This document shows positions 1 through 9,178 of a DNA stretch of 64,000 bases, one piece after another. Below the pieces are notes generated by a model that was not told the DNA's origin, made no database searches, and worked only from the letters and a program-made list of their open reading frames with translations. A program made the position numbers and the translations under genes. Source of the stretch: Pseudomonas alcaliphila JAB1 (lineage in GTDB: Bacteria; Pseudomonadota; Gammaproteobacteria; Pseudomonadales; Pseudomonadaceae); assembly GCF_001941865.1 (NCBI RefSeq), contig NZ_CP016162.1, forward strand, positions 2,666,001 through 2,730,000, given 5' to 3'. How positions within the stretch are numbered: the first letter of the stretch is position 1; each line of letters begins with the position of its first letter.

Positions 1-1751
1 GAAGGCCACCAGGTACTGCTTGTCCTGCTGCGGCACGAAGCCGGCCGGAGTGCTGGAGAAGCCCAGGTAACCGAGCACCAGCAGGCCACCGTAGATCAGC
101 ATGGCGATGCTGCTGCCACGCAGTACGCGACGCACGGTACCGACGTAGCGGTTACTGGCGCGCTCGAACATACGGTTGAACGGGGCGAACAGCCAGCCAC
201 CGAACAGCTTGTCGAGCCCACGAGAGAAGGCATCTTTCGGCGCGTGATGGTCCTTGAGCAAGATGGCCGCGAGGGCCGGCGACAGGGTCAGCGAGTTGAT
301 CGCCGAGATCACCGTGGAAATGGCGATGGTCAGTGCGAACTGCTGATAGAACTGGCCCGACAGACCGGAGATAAAGGCCGTCGGCACGAACACGGCGCAC
401 AGCACCAGGGCGGTGGCGACGATGGGGCCGGTCACCTCTTTCATGGCCTGGCGAGTGGCCTCGACCGGCGACTTGCCCAGGGCGATGTTACGTTCGACGT
501 TCTCCACCACGACGATGGCGTCGTCCACCACGATACCGATGGCCAACACCAGGCCGAACAGCGACAGGGCGTTGAGCGAGAAGCCGAACATATGCATGAC
601 CGCGAAGGTGCCGATCAAGGACACCGGCACAGCTGCCAGGGGGATGATCGAGGCGCGCCAGGTCTGCAGGAACAGCACGACCACCAGCACCACCAGCACC
701 ACGGCTTCGAGCAGGGTGTGCACCACCGCCTCGATGGAGCCACGCACGAAGATGGTCGGGTCATACACCACTTCGTAGTCCATACCTTGCGGGAAGGACT
801 TCTTCAGCTCGGCCATGCGCCCGCGCACCGAGTCGGAAATATCGATGGCGTTGGAGCCGGGACGTTGGAACACCGGGATGGCGACCGCCGGCTGGTTGTT
901 CAGCAACGAGCGCAGGGCGTACTGGTTGGAGCCCAGTTCGACGCGGGCGATGTCGCGCAGACGGGTAATCTCGCCGTTGTCACCGACGCGGATGATGATG
1001 TTCTCGAACTCTTCCTCGCTGACCAAGCGGCCCTGGGCGTTGATCGACAGCTGGAAGCTGTTGCCGGCATCGGAAGGCGGCGCGCCGAGTGCACCGGCGG
1101 CGACCTGACGGTTCTGTTCGCGAATGGCGGTGACCACGTCGGTGGCGGTGAGCCCGCGCGAGGCTACCTTGTTCGGGTCGAGCCAGACGCGTAGCGAGTA
1201 GTTGCCCATGCCGAATAGCTGCACGTCGCCAACGCCGTCCAGGCGCGCCAGCTCGTCCTTGACGTTGAGCGCGGCGTAGTTGGACAGATAAAGCATGTCG
1301 TAGCGCTGATCCGGCGAGGTCAGGTGCACCACCATGGTCAGATCCGGGGAGGCCTTGTCCACGGTCACGCCAAGACGCTGCACTTCAGTGGGCAGTGTCG
1401 GCATGGTGCGGGTGACGCGGTTCTGCACCTGCACCTGGGCGTTGTCCAGGTCGGTGCCGAGGGCGAAAGTCACGGTCAGCGTCAGGCGGCCATCAATGGT
1501 CGACTGCGACGACATATAAAGCATGCCCTCAACACCGACGATGGCCTGCTCCAGCGGCGAGGCGACAGTTTCACCGATCACCTTGGGGTTGGCGCCGGGG
1601 AAATCGGCACGCACCACGACGGTGGGCGGCACCACTTCCGGGTATTCGCTGATCGGCAGCTGGAACAGGGAGATGGCGCCGCCGATCAGGATCAGCAGCG
1701 ACAGCACCGCGGCGAAGATCGGCCGCTGGATGAAGAATTGCGAGAAATTCA
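1..1751 (-). CDS. mexF: RND efflux pump inner-membrane transporter MexF, 5' part (partial)
   Basis: Drug/proton antiporter of the HAE1 RND family, the inner-membrane component of a MexEF-OprN type pump. The start ATG is at 1751, 28 bases after the mexE stop, with GGAAAG as ribosome site. The 583 residues visible begin MNFSQFFIQRPIFAA and include the first transmembrane segment, the periplasmic porter domain and the TM4 proton-relay motif (GIVVDDAIVVVENVERN). The reading frame stays open to base 1, so about 475 C-terminal residues lie outside the window. The protein reads very close to P. aeruginosa MexF. Gene order mexT-mexE-mexF on one strand matches P. aeruginosa; oprN would be expected next, off the left edge. 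Confidence 0.95.
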
Positions 1752-1779
1752 TGGGTCTTTCCTCTGGGCGCGGTCTGGA

Positions 1780-3018
1780 TCAGCCGCGCGGCGAGCGAGC
1801 TTCGATTTTTTCGGCGGCGATGCGCGGGGCCTGGCTGCCATCGACGGCCTGGCGCATGCGGGCCAGTCGTTCGAGGGTGCTGTCATCAGCCATGGACACC
1901 GGTTGCGGATCGACGGTGGAGCCGGGCATGGCTCGCTGCAGGCCGTTGACCACGATCTTCTCGCCCTTGCTCAGACCGCTACGCACGATGCGCAGACCTT
2001 CGAGTTTCGGTCCCAGCTCGATGGAGCGATAGGCCACGGCGTTGTCGTCACCCAGCACCAGCACGTACTTCTTGCCCAGGTCGGTACCGACTGCTTCGTC
2101 TTTGATCAGGGTGGCGGCGTAGGGCTTGCTGCCCACCAGTTTCAGACGGGCATACAGGCCCGGGGTAAAGCGGCCATCCTGATTGTCGAACACAGCTCGG
2201 CCACGAATGGTGCCGGTACGCGGGTTGACCTGATTGTCGAGAAAGTCCAGCTGGCCCAGGTGCGGGTGGTCGGCTTCATCGGACAGACCGAGGTACACCG
2301 GACTGGCGCCACGGGCGTCGGCGCCGGATTGACGGGCCAGCTCGACATACTTGAGGAAGGCGCGTTCATCGGCATCGAAGTAGGCGTAGACCTTGTCGGT
2401 GGAGACCACCGAGGTCAGCAGGCTCTCGCCGGCACCGACCAGGTTGCCTTCGGTGATTTCGGCGCGGCTGACGCGACCGTCGATGGGCGCAGTGATGCGG
2501 GTGAAACTGAGGTTGAGGCGGGCGTTTTCCAGCTCGGCGGCGATTGCCGCGACCTGAGCCTGAGCTTCGGTAGCCGCGCTGGCACGAGCATCGGCCAGTT
2601 CGGCGGAGATGGCGTTGCTCTGACGCAGGCGCTCACCACGGCGCGCTTCGCTGGCGGCACGGGCCTGGCTGGCGCGGGCCTGTTGCAGTTGGGCTTCGAG
2701 GCGTTTGACCTCGGCCTGGAACGGACGCGGATCGATCTGGAACAGCAGATCGCCTTTCTTCACCAAGGTGCCTTCGTCGAAGGCGACCTTGTCGATGTAA
2801 CCGGAGACGCGTGGGCGGATTTCGACGGATTGCGGCGCTTCGAGACGCCCGGTGAACTCGTCCCACTCGTTGATCGGCTGTTCGATGACCTCGGCGACGC
2901 TGACCTTGGGTGCGGGCATTTGCGCCTGAGTCTGCGCAGCCTGTTCGCATCCGCTGAGTGCGAGGACGCCGGCGAGGGCCAGGGGGAATATCCAGATGTT
3001 CTTGTGCTGCTGTTCCAT
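1780..3018 (-). CDS. mexE: RND efflux periplasmic adaptor MexE
   Basis: Membrane fusion protein that links MexF to the outer-membrane channel. It is 412 residues, the usual length. A lipoprotein signal is visible at the N-terminus (hydrophobic run ending ALSGC, lipidated Cys about residue 24). It is followed by the barrel-sandwich half (RPRVSGYIDKVAFDEG), a coiled-coil hairpin rich in Ala/Gln/Arg at about 100-165, the return lipoyl half (ITAPIDGRVSRAEI) and the beta-barrel and membrane-proximal domains. The gene follows mexT on the same strand with a 186-base gap that carries candidate MexT operators, and precedes mexF by 28 bases, so mexEF should be one transcript activated by MexT. Confidence 0.95.
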   Translation of the reverse strand: MEQQHKNIWIFPLALAGVLALSGCEQAAQTQAQMPAPKVSVAEVIEQPINEWDEFTGRLEAPQSVEIRPRVSGYIDKVAFDEGTLVKKGDLLFQIDPRPFQAEVKRLEAQLQQARASQARAASEARRGERLRQSNAISAELADARASAATEAQAQVAAIAAELENARLNLSFTRITAPIDGRVSRAEITEGNLVGAGESLLTSVVSTDKVYAYFDADERAFLKYVELARQSGADARGASPVYLGLSDEADHPHLGQLDFLDNQVNPRTGTIRGRAVFDNQDGRFTPGLYARLKLVGSKPYAATLIKDEAVGTDLGKKYVLVLGDDNAVAYRSIELGPKLEGLRIVRSGLSKGEKIVVNGLQRAMPGSTVDPQPVSMADDSTLERLARMRQAVDGSQAPRIAAEKIEARSPRG

Positions 3019-3104
3019 GGGTGACTCCGCCAGTCGGATTTGTGGATTGGCGGAATCTGCGACGAGTCTCGGAGGGCTACGAATCGAATGCCATGAACTT
3101 GAAT

Positions 3105-3119
3105 ATCATCGGGAATGAT
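3105..3119 (-). promoter_or_regulatory. Candidate MexT (LysR) operator upstream of mexE
   Basis: Perfect inverted repeat ATCAT-N5-ATGAT, about 90 bases before the mexE start. Its ATCA-N5 spacing agrees with the first part of the published MexT/nod-box consensus (ATCA-N5-GTCGAT-N4-ACYAT), but the right part agrees only partly. A second dyad, ATCAATTTCGAT on the plus strand, lies at 3135-3146. Assignment is inferred from position plus symmetry. Confidence 0.5.
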
Positions 3120-3204
3120 AAAAGACAGATTTATATCAATTTCGATCTATGAAGGTGCACCAAGGTTCCTGTCGGCACTTAGGTGGTGCGTTTCCGGATA
3201 TTTA

Positions 3205-4119
3205 TCAGAGGCTGTCCGGGTCGCCGCAGAACATCTGGATGCGCGAGCGCAGCCAGCGTTCGGCAGGATCGTTGTCCTGGGCGCCGCGCCAGGCCATGTG
3301 CAGCTCGAAGGTCTGCGTCTGCAGCGGTAGATCCTCGGCGCGCAGGCCACCAGCCGCAGTCAAGGCAGCGGCGGTGTAATCCGGCACGCTGGCGACGATA
3401 TCGGTTTCCGCCAGCAGGGTGGCCAGACCGTTGAACTGCGGAACGGCCAGTACGATGTGGCGCTCGCGCCCGATCTTGGCCAGTTCATCGTCGATGAAGC
3501 CGGTGAGGTCGCCGGCGAAGGACACCAGCGCATGCGGGCGCGCGCAATAATCATCAAGGCTGAGCGCACCGGGTACGGTGTCGGCACGCAGCAGTTTAGC
3601 CTTGCTGCGGCGGAGAATCTTGCGCTTGGCGTTGGCCGGAAGCTCCTCGGTGTAGGCGACGCCCACCGAGATTTCGCCTGAAGCCAACAGCCCCGGCATC
3701 ATCAGATAGTTGGTGCGGCGGATCACCAGCACCACACCGGGGGCTTCAGCGCGCAGACGGCGGAGCAGGGCGGGCAACAGGGCGAACTCGACGTCATCGG
3801 ACAGACCGATGCGAAACACCGCCTTGCTGGTGGCGGGATCGAAGTCGGCGGCGCGGCTGACAGCGGTGGAGATCGAATCCAGCGCCGGCGAGAGCAGGGC
3901 GAAGATCTCCTGCGCGCGCGGTGTCGGCTCCATGCTGCGACCGGTACGCACGAACAGCGGATCATCGAACAGGGTACGCAGGCGAGCGAGCGCCGCACTG
4001 ATGGCGGGCTGGCCGAGAAAAAGCTTCTCCGCGGCTCGCGTCACGCTGCGCTCGTGCATCAAGGTCTCGAAGACGATCAACAGGTTCAGATCGAGGCGGC
4101 GCAGGTCGTTGCGGTTCAT
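3205..4119 (-). CDS. mexT: LysR-type activator MexT
   Basis: Transcriptional activator of mexEF(-oprN) and of mexS. It is 304 residues. The N-terminal winged helix-turn-helix (RRLDLNLLIVFETLMHERSV ... GQPAISAALARLRTLF) spans about residues 5-65, followed by a linker helix and the two-lobed LysR effector domain. The reading frame is intact, so no 8-base insertion of the kind that inactivates mexT in some P. aeruginosa PAO1 lines is evident. It lies immediately upstream of mexE on the same strand and divergent from mexS, the standard arrangement. The ATG at 4119 opens the conserved MNRNDLRRLDLNLL start of MexT. Confidence 0.93.
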   Translation of the reverse strand: MNRNDLRRLDLNLLIVFETLMHERSVTRAAEKLFLGQPAISAALARLRTLFDDPLFVRTGRSMEPTPRAQEIFALLSPALDSISTAVSRAADFDPATSKAVFRIGLSDDVEFALLPALLRRLRAEAPGVVLVIRRTNYLMMPGLLASGEISVGVAYTEELPANAKRKILRRSKAKLLRADTVPGALSLDDYCARPHALVSFAGDLTGFIDDELAKIGRERHIVLAVPQFNGLATLLAETDIVASVPDYTAAALTAAGGLRAEDLPLQTQTFELHMAWRGAQDNDPAERWLRSRIQMFCGDPDSL

Positions 4120-4238
4120 CCGGGTACCATTCGAGGGATACGGGCCTTGTCAGCACGGCGCTGCAAATGAGAGCCTTTGCCCGGGCAATAGTACGGGCAG
4201 TGTGCAGCGGATTGAAAGTCGCTGAATCACTGACAGGC

Positions 4239-4263
4239 ATGAAGACTATCGATAGAGTCTGAT
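4239..4263 (-). promoter_or_regulatory. Nod-box-like MexT operator between mexT and mexS
   Basis: Read on the minus strand the site is ATCA-N6-ATCGAT-N4-TTCAT, a near match to the MexT consensus ATCA-N5-GTCGAT-N4-ACYAT with one extra spacer base. It contains the palindrome CTATCGATAG (4246-4255). It lies about 75 bases before the mexS start and 120 before mexT, where MexT is known to act on mexS. Confidence 0.6.
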
Positions 4264-4337
4264 AGTGTCGCCGCCGCACAGCGGATAGAGTCCACAGTCA
4301 TTGAAGTGTTAATCCGCGATCAAGCTCGAGGTAAGCG

Positions 4338-5360
4338 ATGTCCCGCATGATCCGTTTTCATAAGTTCGGCGATGCCGATGTGCTCCAGTACGAAGAGGTT
4401 CCGACACCTGTGCCTGGCCCTGGCGAAGTCCTGGTGCGTGTGCAGGCAGTCGGCCTGGGCTGGAAGGACGTGCTGTGGCGTCAGAACCTGGCGTCCGAAC
4501 AGGCCAAGCTTCCGGCCGGCACCGGTTTTGAACTGGCCGGTACAGTGGCTGTGCTGGGTGATGGTGTAAGCGACTTCGAAGTCGGCACCGCCGTTGCCGG
4601 CTTCCCGGCGGGCACGCCGAATCGTTATCCGACCTGGGGCGATCTGGTGCTGATGCCCAGCCATGCTCTGACCCGTTATCCCGACGTGCTCAGCCCGGTC
4701 GAGGCCAGCGTTCATTACACCAGCCTGCTGTTCGGCTACCTGGCACTGAACGATCTCGCGCATCTGAAGCCCGGCCAGCATGTGCTGATCACCGAGGCCA
4801 GCCACTGCATGGCACCACAGACCGTGCAACTGGCCAAGGCGCTGGGTGCCAAGGTCATCGTTTCCACCAGTTCTTCGGCGGATCGCGAATTCCTGCGTGG
4901 CCTGGGTGCCGACAAGGTGATCGCCACCGAGGAACAGGACCTGGTCCTGGAAGTCGAGCGCTACACCGAAGGCAAGGGTGTCGAGGTGATTCTCGACCAG
5001 TGTGCCGGCCCGCAGATGAAGCTACTGGGTGATATCGCCGCGCCGCGCGGCAAGCTGATCCTGTACGGCATCAATGGCGGCAACGATACTGCTTTCCCTG
5101 CTTGCGCCGCATTCAAGAAGCACCTGCAGTTCTTCCGTCACTGCGTGCTGGATTTCACTGGGTGCCCGGAGCTGGGAATCGAGCCGAACAATGATGCCGT
5201 GCAACGCGCGCTTAAGCACATCAATCAGATGACTGCGGACCGCCTGCTGACGCCGGTGATCGACAAGGTGTTCGACTTCGAAGATTTCGTCGAAGCGCAT
5301 CGCTACATAGAAACCTGCCCGAACCGCGGGCGGGTGGCCCTGAAACTGGCCACGGATTAA
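4338..5360 (+). CDS. mexS: MexS, zinc-independent quinone-oxidoreductase-like MDR protein
   Basis: Medium-chain dehydrogenase/reductase, 340 residues. It has a GroES-like N-terminal domain (PGPGEVLVRVQAVGLGWKD) and a Rossmann domain with an NADPH-binding stretch (VLITEASHCMAPQTVQLAKALGAKVI). The Cys/His zinc ligands of alcohol dehydrogenases are missing, as in quinone reductases. In P. aeruginosa MexS loss raises MexEF-OprN expression through MexT, and the protein is thought to detoxify an electrophile or otherwise affect redox state. Divergent placement from mexT with the nod-box-like site between supports the identification. The start is preceded by GAGGTAAGCG. Confidence 0.92.
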   Translation: MSRMIRFHKFGDADVLQYEEVPTPVPGPGEVLVRVQAVGLGWKDVLWRQNLASEQAKLPAGTGFELAGTVAVLGDGVSDFEVGTAVAGFPAGTPNRYPTWGDLVLMPSHALTRYPDVLSPVEASVHYTSLLFGYLALNDLAHLKPGQHVLITEASHCMAPQTVQLAKALGAKVIVSTSSSADREFLRGLGADKVIATEEQDLVLEVERYTEGKGVEVILDQCAGPQMKLLGDIAAPRGKLILYGINGGNDTAFPACAAFKKHLQFFRHCVLDFTGCPELGIEPNNDAVQRALKHINQMTADRLLTPVIDKVFDFEDFVEAHRYIETCPNRGRVALKLATD

Positions 5361-5371
5361 AGTCCGTGGCC
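5348..5371 (+). terminator. Hairpin at the mexS stop codon
   Basis: Perfect 9-bp stem GGCCACGGA / TCCGTGGCC around a 6-base loop. The mexS TAA lies in the loop. There is no long T run after it, so this is a weak or RNA-stabilising terminator. Confidence 0.55.
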
Positions 5372-5418
5372 ATTCGGTCGCTATAACCTAGGTCTACGTT
5401 CGTTCTAAGGATAGGTAC

Positions 5419-6312
5419 ATGAGTCTGGTTACCGGCGACGCGCTATCGCTGTTGTTGTTTCGTTTGCATAGCGGCCGCCTGCTGGGGATCAACCTGCTCA
5501 AGGTCAACGAGATCATTCCGTGCCCAGCCTTGACCAAGCTGCCCAATCGTCACCCCAACGTGCGCGGCATCGCCACCTTGCGTGGCGCCGCGATGACGGT
5601 GATCGACCTGGCGCGTGCCATCGGCGAACGCGGTGCGGCTGACGAAGACGATGGTTGCCTGATCGTCACCGAGTTGAGCCGCTCGCGTCAGGGGCTGCAC
5701 GTGAAAAGTGTCGAGCGTATCGTGCAGTGCTCCACCCGCGATGTGCGTCCGCCACCCGCCGGCTCCGGCGCGCGTGCCTTCATTACCGGTGTGACGCAGA
5801 TCGATGGCGCCATCGTGCAGGTTCTCGATATCGAGAAGGTACTGCACGACATTGCGCCTGCGCTGGAGGAAGCCCCCGTCGGGCAACTGCTCGATGGCCA
5901 AGATGCCCGCTTGCTGCAAGGTCGCCGCGTGTTGCTGGTCGACGACTCGCAAGTCGCGCTGCAACAGACTCTCAACGTACTGCGCCAACTGGGGCTCGAT
6001 TGCACCGCAGTGCGCAGTGCCCAGGCTGCCCTGCAGCAACTGCACGAATACCATCAGGCTGGCATGCCATTCGAGCTTCTGGTCTCGGACATCGAGATGC
6101 CGGAGCTGGATGGCTACAGCCTGGTTCAGGAAATTCGTCGCAGCCCCGATATTGCCGACACCTACGTGCTGCTGCACACCTCGCTGGACAGCACCATGAA
6201 TACCGAGAAGGCGCGTTCGGTCGGTGCCAATGCGGTACTGACCAAGTTCTCCTCGGTCGATCTCAGTCAGGCACTGCTCGATGCCTTTCGGCAAATGAGC
6301 GGGCAGCACTGA
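5419..6312 (+). CDS. cheV: CheV-type chemotaxis coupling protein (CheW domain plus receiver)
   Basis: Cytoplasmic chemotaxis protein of 297 residues. The N-terminal CheW-like domain (about 8-150: LFRLHSGRLLGINLLKVNEI, VRGIATLRG) docks onto chemoreceptor arrays. The C-terminal receiver domain (about 168-295) has the acidic pair VDDS, the phospho-acceptor Asp in SDIEMPELDG, a Thr/Ser in LLHTS and the conserved Lys in LTKF. CheV probably links receptors to CheA and adapts output through receiver phosphorylation. It stands alone between mexS and an unknown gene, with a ribosome site AAGGATAG and its own terminator. Confidence 0.9.
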   Translation: MSLVTGDALSLLLFRLHSGRLLGINLLKVNEIIPCPALTKLPNRHPNVRGIATLRGAAMTVIDLARAIGERGAADEDDGCLIVTELSRSRQGLHVKSVERIVQCSTRDVRPPPAGSGARAFITGVTQIDGAIVQVLDIEKVLHDIAPALEEAPVGQLLDGQDARLLQGRRVLLVDDSQVALQQTLNVLRQLGLDCTAVRSAQAALQQLHEYHQAGMPFELLVSDIEMPELDGYSLVQEIRRSPDIADTYVLLHTSLDSTMNTEKARSVGANAVLTKFSSVDLSQALLDAFRQMSGQH

Positions 6313-6321
6313 GATCCCCTG

Positions 6322-6352
6322 CAACCCCTTGTCGCTTGACGGCAAGGGGTTG
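6322..6352 (+). terminator. Terminator after cheV
   Basis: Stem CAACCCCTTG / CAAGGGGTTG (10 bp perfect) with an 11-base loop starts 10 bases after the cheV stop. Short T-rich stretches follow. Confidence 0.75.
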
Positions 6353-6475
6353 TCTCGTTGCCTTTCTAATTGATTATAAAATTCAATACTTTCAATTGGT
6401 TAAGCGCGCCTCATGAGCTGGCATTCGCTTTGAATCAGTGCGCCTGGCAATTGCAACTCAGTCAAGGAGCACGGC

Positions 6476-6964
6476 ATGAGCACGATTGGAGGTATTGGCA
6501 GTTACGGTGGGATATCCCTGACGGGATTTCGCAACAAGCAGAGTGAAGAGCAGGGCGAGCTGGCCCAGTTGGCGCGCAATGTCGAGAAGACCACACGCAC
6601 GGCGAACGCCGAGTCCGAACGCGAGTTCCGCGCTAGGCAGGCGACCGAAGAGGGGTTCGCGCGTCTGCGCGTCGCTCTGCAGAACGCTTCAGACGGCAAG
6701 GTCGAGACATCCGTCAGTTCACCACTGAGCGACGAGGGCGGTAACACCGCGCTGGAGGCTTTCAAGGCCTACATGGCGATGACTCCGGCCGAAAAGATGC
6801 GTGACAGTATCCTCAAGGAAATAGGCATGACCGAAGAGGAGATCGAGGCGCTGCCACCTGAGCAGCAGAAGGCAGTCGAAGAAGAAATTGCCCAGCGCAT
6901 GGAGGAGCGAGCCAAGATGCCGGCCCAGTCAGAAGACAATGGTCATTCTTATGGGCTGATCTGA
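6476..6964 (+). CDS. Hypothetical protein with acidic, helical C-terminal half
   Basis: 162 residues. There is no signal peptide and no membrane segment. The N-terminus is Gly/Ser-rich (GGIGSYGGISLTGF), then a charged helical stretch, a Ser/Asn-rich linker, and a Glu-rich C-terminal helix pair (MTEEEIEALPPEQQKAVEEE) that looks like a protein-interaction module. AAGGAG lies 8 bases before the ATG. The gene is transcribed alone. I do not recognise a function. Codon use looks like the neighbouring core genes, so it is probably a resident Pseudomonas gene. Confidence 0.75.
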   Translation: MSTIGGIGSYGGISLTGFRNKQSEEQGELAQLARNVEKTTRTANAESEREFRARQATEEGFARLRVALQNASDGKVETSVSSPLSDEGGNTALEAFKAYMAMTPAEKMRDSILKEIGMTEEEIEALPPEQQKAVEEEIAQRMEERAKMPAQSEDNGHSYGLI

Positions 6965-7068
6965 TCGGCTTGCACCTTGTTGGGTGGGTATTTCAGAGTT
7001 GGGCCTGTAAAAATCGTGATGTAAATCACGGATGATTCTCCGTCCTGGTGAATAACCGTTGGAATTTT

Positions 7069-7111
7069 CATGGGTTGAACTGTCTATCAATCGACGACGG
7101 TTCAACCCATG
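7069..7111. repeat. Large inverted repeat before the AraC-type gene
   Basis: CATGGGTTGAAC (7069-7080) and its exact complement GTTCAACCCATG (7100-7111) flank a 19-base spacer. It lies 58 bases before the regulator start and 105 after the previous stop. It could be a terminator stem or an operator. No T run follows. Confidence 0.7.
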
Positions 7112-7169
7112 GGCTCTAACCGGTTGAGCTTTCACCACCCTAGAGAATCTTTATCAGGTCATTGCCAAT

Positions 7170-8033
7170 ATGGATGTTCTTTCCGAGTTCTTCGAGCGCA
7201 CGAGCCTGCAAGGGCGACTGTTATTCGCCGGCCCGGTAGACGGTACCCTGGTGTTGGATAAGCCCCCTGGCATGGCATTCATCCATGTGATCGAGCGAGG
7301 TGCACTGGATATGGTGCACGCCGACAGGCCTCGTATCGCGATCAGTGAACCCAGCGTTCTGTTCTGTCCCAGCACCTGCTGCTACAAGCTGCGTGCGCAC
7401 CAGCCCGGTGGCGTCGATCTGATCTGCTCCTCGTTCCAGTTCGGGCGTTCGGGGCAGCAGCCGTTTCCGCTGGGCCTTTTGGAAACCCTGGCGTTTCCGC
7501 TGAGCGCCCTTGAGCAGCTCGGGCCGGTGATCGGCTCACTGGTCAACGAATTCCGTACACAGGCTCCCGGCCGGAGCAAGGCGTTGAACCTGCTGTTCGA
7601 ATACGTGTTCGTCCTTCTGGTACGCCGCGCGGTGAACGAAGGGCGCATAACCAGCGGCCTGCTTTATGCGCTGCAGGACAGTCAACTGGGGCCCGCGCTG
7701 ATCTGCATTCACCAGGAACCCCAGCTGGCCTGGAGCGTCGAGCGTCTGGCCGCGTTGGCGAAGATGTCGCGTACCAAGTTCGCAGCGCTGTTCTCCGAGG
7801 TCATGAGCATGACGCCCATGGCCTATGTGACTGCCTGGCGCATGAAGGTGGCGCAGGATCTGCTGCGTGAGGGGAAGCCGATCAAGGTGATCGCCGATGC
7901 TGTGGGCTACGCATCGCAGGCGTCGTTCTCGCGCACCTTTGCCCAGCAGGTCGGGCAACCGCCAGGCGAATGGCTACGGGCTGAAGGGGAGGACCCGCCG
8001 GCGAAGCTGCAGGTGCAGATTTACCGCGATTGA
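7170..8033 (+). CDS. AraC-family transcriptional regulator (cupin type)
   Basis: 287 residues. The N-terminal half is the cupin-like sensor seen in the AraC_N / cupin_6 regulators (MDVLSEFFERTSLQGRLLFAG). The C-terminal half has the two AraC helix-turn-helix motifs: WSVERLAALAKMSRTKFAALF and IADAVGYASQASFSRTFAQQ. Regulators of this subfamily usually control an adjacent oxidoreductase. Here the gene points toward a convergent, truncated oxidoreductase, so its original target may be lost. No strong ribosome site is visible before the ATG at 7170. A GTG or other downstream start would cut into the conserved N-terminal motif, so the ATG is preferred. Confidence 0.88.
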   Translation: MDVLSEFFERTSLQGRLLFAGPVDGTLVLDKPPGMAFIHVIERGALDMVHADRPRIAISEPSVLFCPSTCCYKLRAHQPGGVDLICSSFQFGRSGQQPFPLGLLETLAFPLSALEQLGPVIGSLVNEFRTQAPGRSKALNLLFEYVFVLLVRRAVNEGRITSGLLYALQDSQLGPALICIHQEPQLAWSVERLAALAKMSRTKFAALFSEVMSMTPMAYVTAWRMKVAQDLLREGKPIKVIADAVGYASQASFSRTFAQQVGQPPGEWLRAEGEDPPAKLQVQIYRD

Positions 8034-8037
8034 GCAT

Positions 8038-8072
8038 GGCATGCCCAGGGCAGCCACCGCCCTGGGCATGCC
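8038..8072. terminator. Bidirectional terminator between convergent genes
   Basis: Perfect 14-bp stem GGCATGCCCAGGGC / GCCCTGGGCATGCC with a 7-base loop, placed exactly between the convergent AraC-type gene and the oxidoreductase remnant. Confidence 0.85.
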
Positions 8073-8079
8073 TCATCGA

Positions 8080-9178
8080 TCAGGCGACTACCGGAATCAG
8101 CGGGTCGGCGGCTGCCAGAGCGATCTCGCGCTTGGCCTCCGGCGGGTAGATCCACTGGGTGTTGATCTGCATTTTCAGCTCTTTGCCTTCCTTGCCGGTC
8201 AGCACCACCTTACGCTCCCAGCCTTCGGTGAACACAGCGCCCCAGGCGCCCAGGTCCAGGCAGGTGATGTACTTGGGTTGGCTGTAGGGAATCGGCTCGA
8301 CACCCAGCAGATCGGCTGCAGCGTTATTGCCGGAGGAGCGGCCGAGAGCGATGGCGTGCTGGCAGGTCATCAGTGCGTGGTTGCCAACATCATCCACCGC
8401 GGCATAGGCGGTATCACCGGTGGCGTAGATGGCGTCCTGACCGAGTACTTTCAGGTTGCGGTCGACGTGCAGTCGGCCGAAGGCGTCGCGCTCGCCATTG
8501 ATCTGCTGCGTCAGCGCTGAGGCTTTAACCCCGACGGTCCAGACTACGGTGCTGGCTTCGATACGTTCGCCGTTGTCGAGCTGGACGCCATGCTCATCGA
8601 CCATCGACACCGGGCTACCGAGCTTCCAGGTCACGCCCAGTGTGTCGCTGGCTGCGGCGATCACCGAGGCGATCTGCTCGCCCATTACGCTGCCAACCTG
8701 TTTGCCCATGTCGACGACGATCACCCGCACATCGGCTTCATTACCCAGAATGGCGCGCAGCCGCGCCGGCATTTCCGTGGCCGTCTCGATACCGGTGAAG
8801 CCACCGCCGACCACCACCACGGTGTTACGGGCCTGGCTGGTCGGTTTGTCGCGCAGGCTCTGCAGATGGGCCTCAAGTTTCTGCGCCGACTCCAGGCTGT
8901 CGACATCGAAGGCGAAGCGGTCGATACCGGCCAGTGGAGGCCGGGCGACCTGGCTACCGGAGGCCAGAATCAACCGGTCGAAATTCAGTTCGGCCTGCGC
9001 GCCCCTTGCGTCACGGTAGATCACTCGCCTGCCTGCGGCATCGATACGCGTAGCGCTGCCCTGGACGAACTGCACACCGACCGCATCGAACAACGGGCCG
9101 AGCGGTGCAACGGTGGTGCTCAGGTCGCTTTCATAGAAGCGCGGGCGTACGCGCAGTTCCGCTTGCGGAGCGAGGAGG
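8080..9178 (-). pseudogene. NADH dehydrogenase-like FAD oxidoreductase, 5'-truncated
   Basis: The C-terminal two thirds of a type II NADH dehydrogenase / pyridine nucleotide-disulfide family enzyme. Visible are the NAD-binding Rossmann motif (VVVVGGGFTGIETATEM), the TVVWTVGVKAS region, and the C-terminal FAD contact AIYATGDTAYA. The N-terminal FAD-binding GxGxxG domain, about 60 residues, is absent. Homology begins at APQAELRVRPRFYE and stops abruptly at about 9170-9178, where sequence of an oppositely oriented MocR-type gene takes over. An ORF continues upstream to 9486 but that part is the antisense of the MocR fragment. It should be a non-functional remnant. Confidence 0.85.

Noticed and set aside
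244..3024. Long plus-strand frames over mexF and mexE
   Set aside because: They mirror the true minus-strand genes; His/Gln-rich low-complexity translation without a family.
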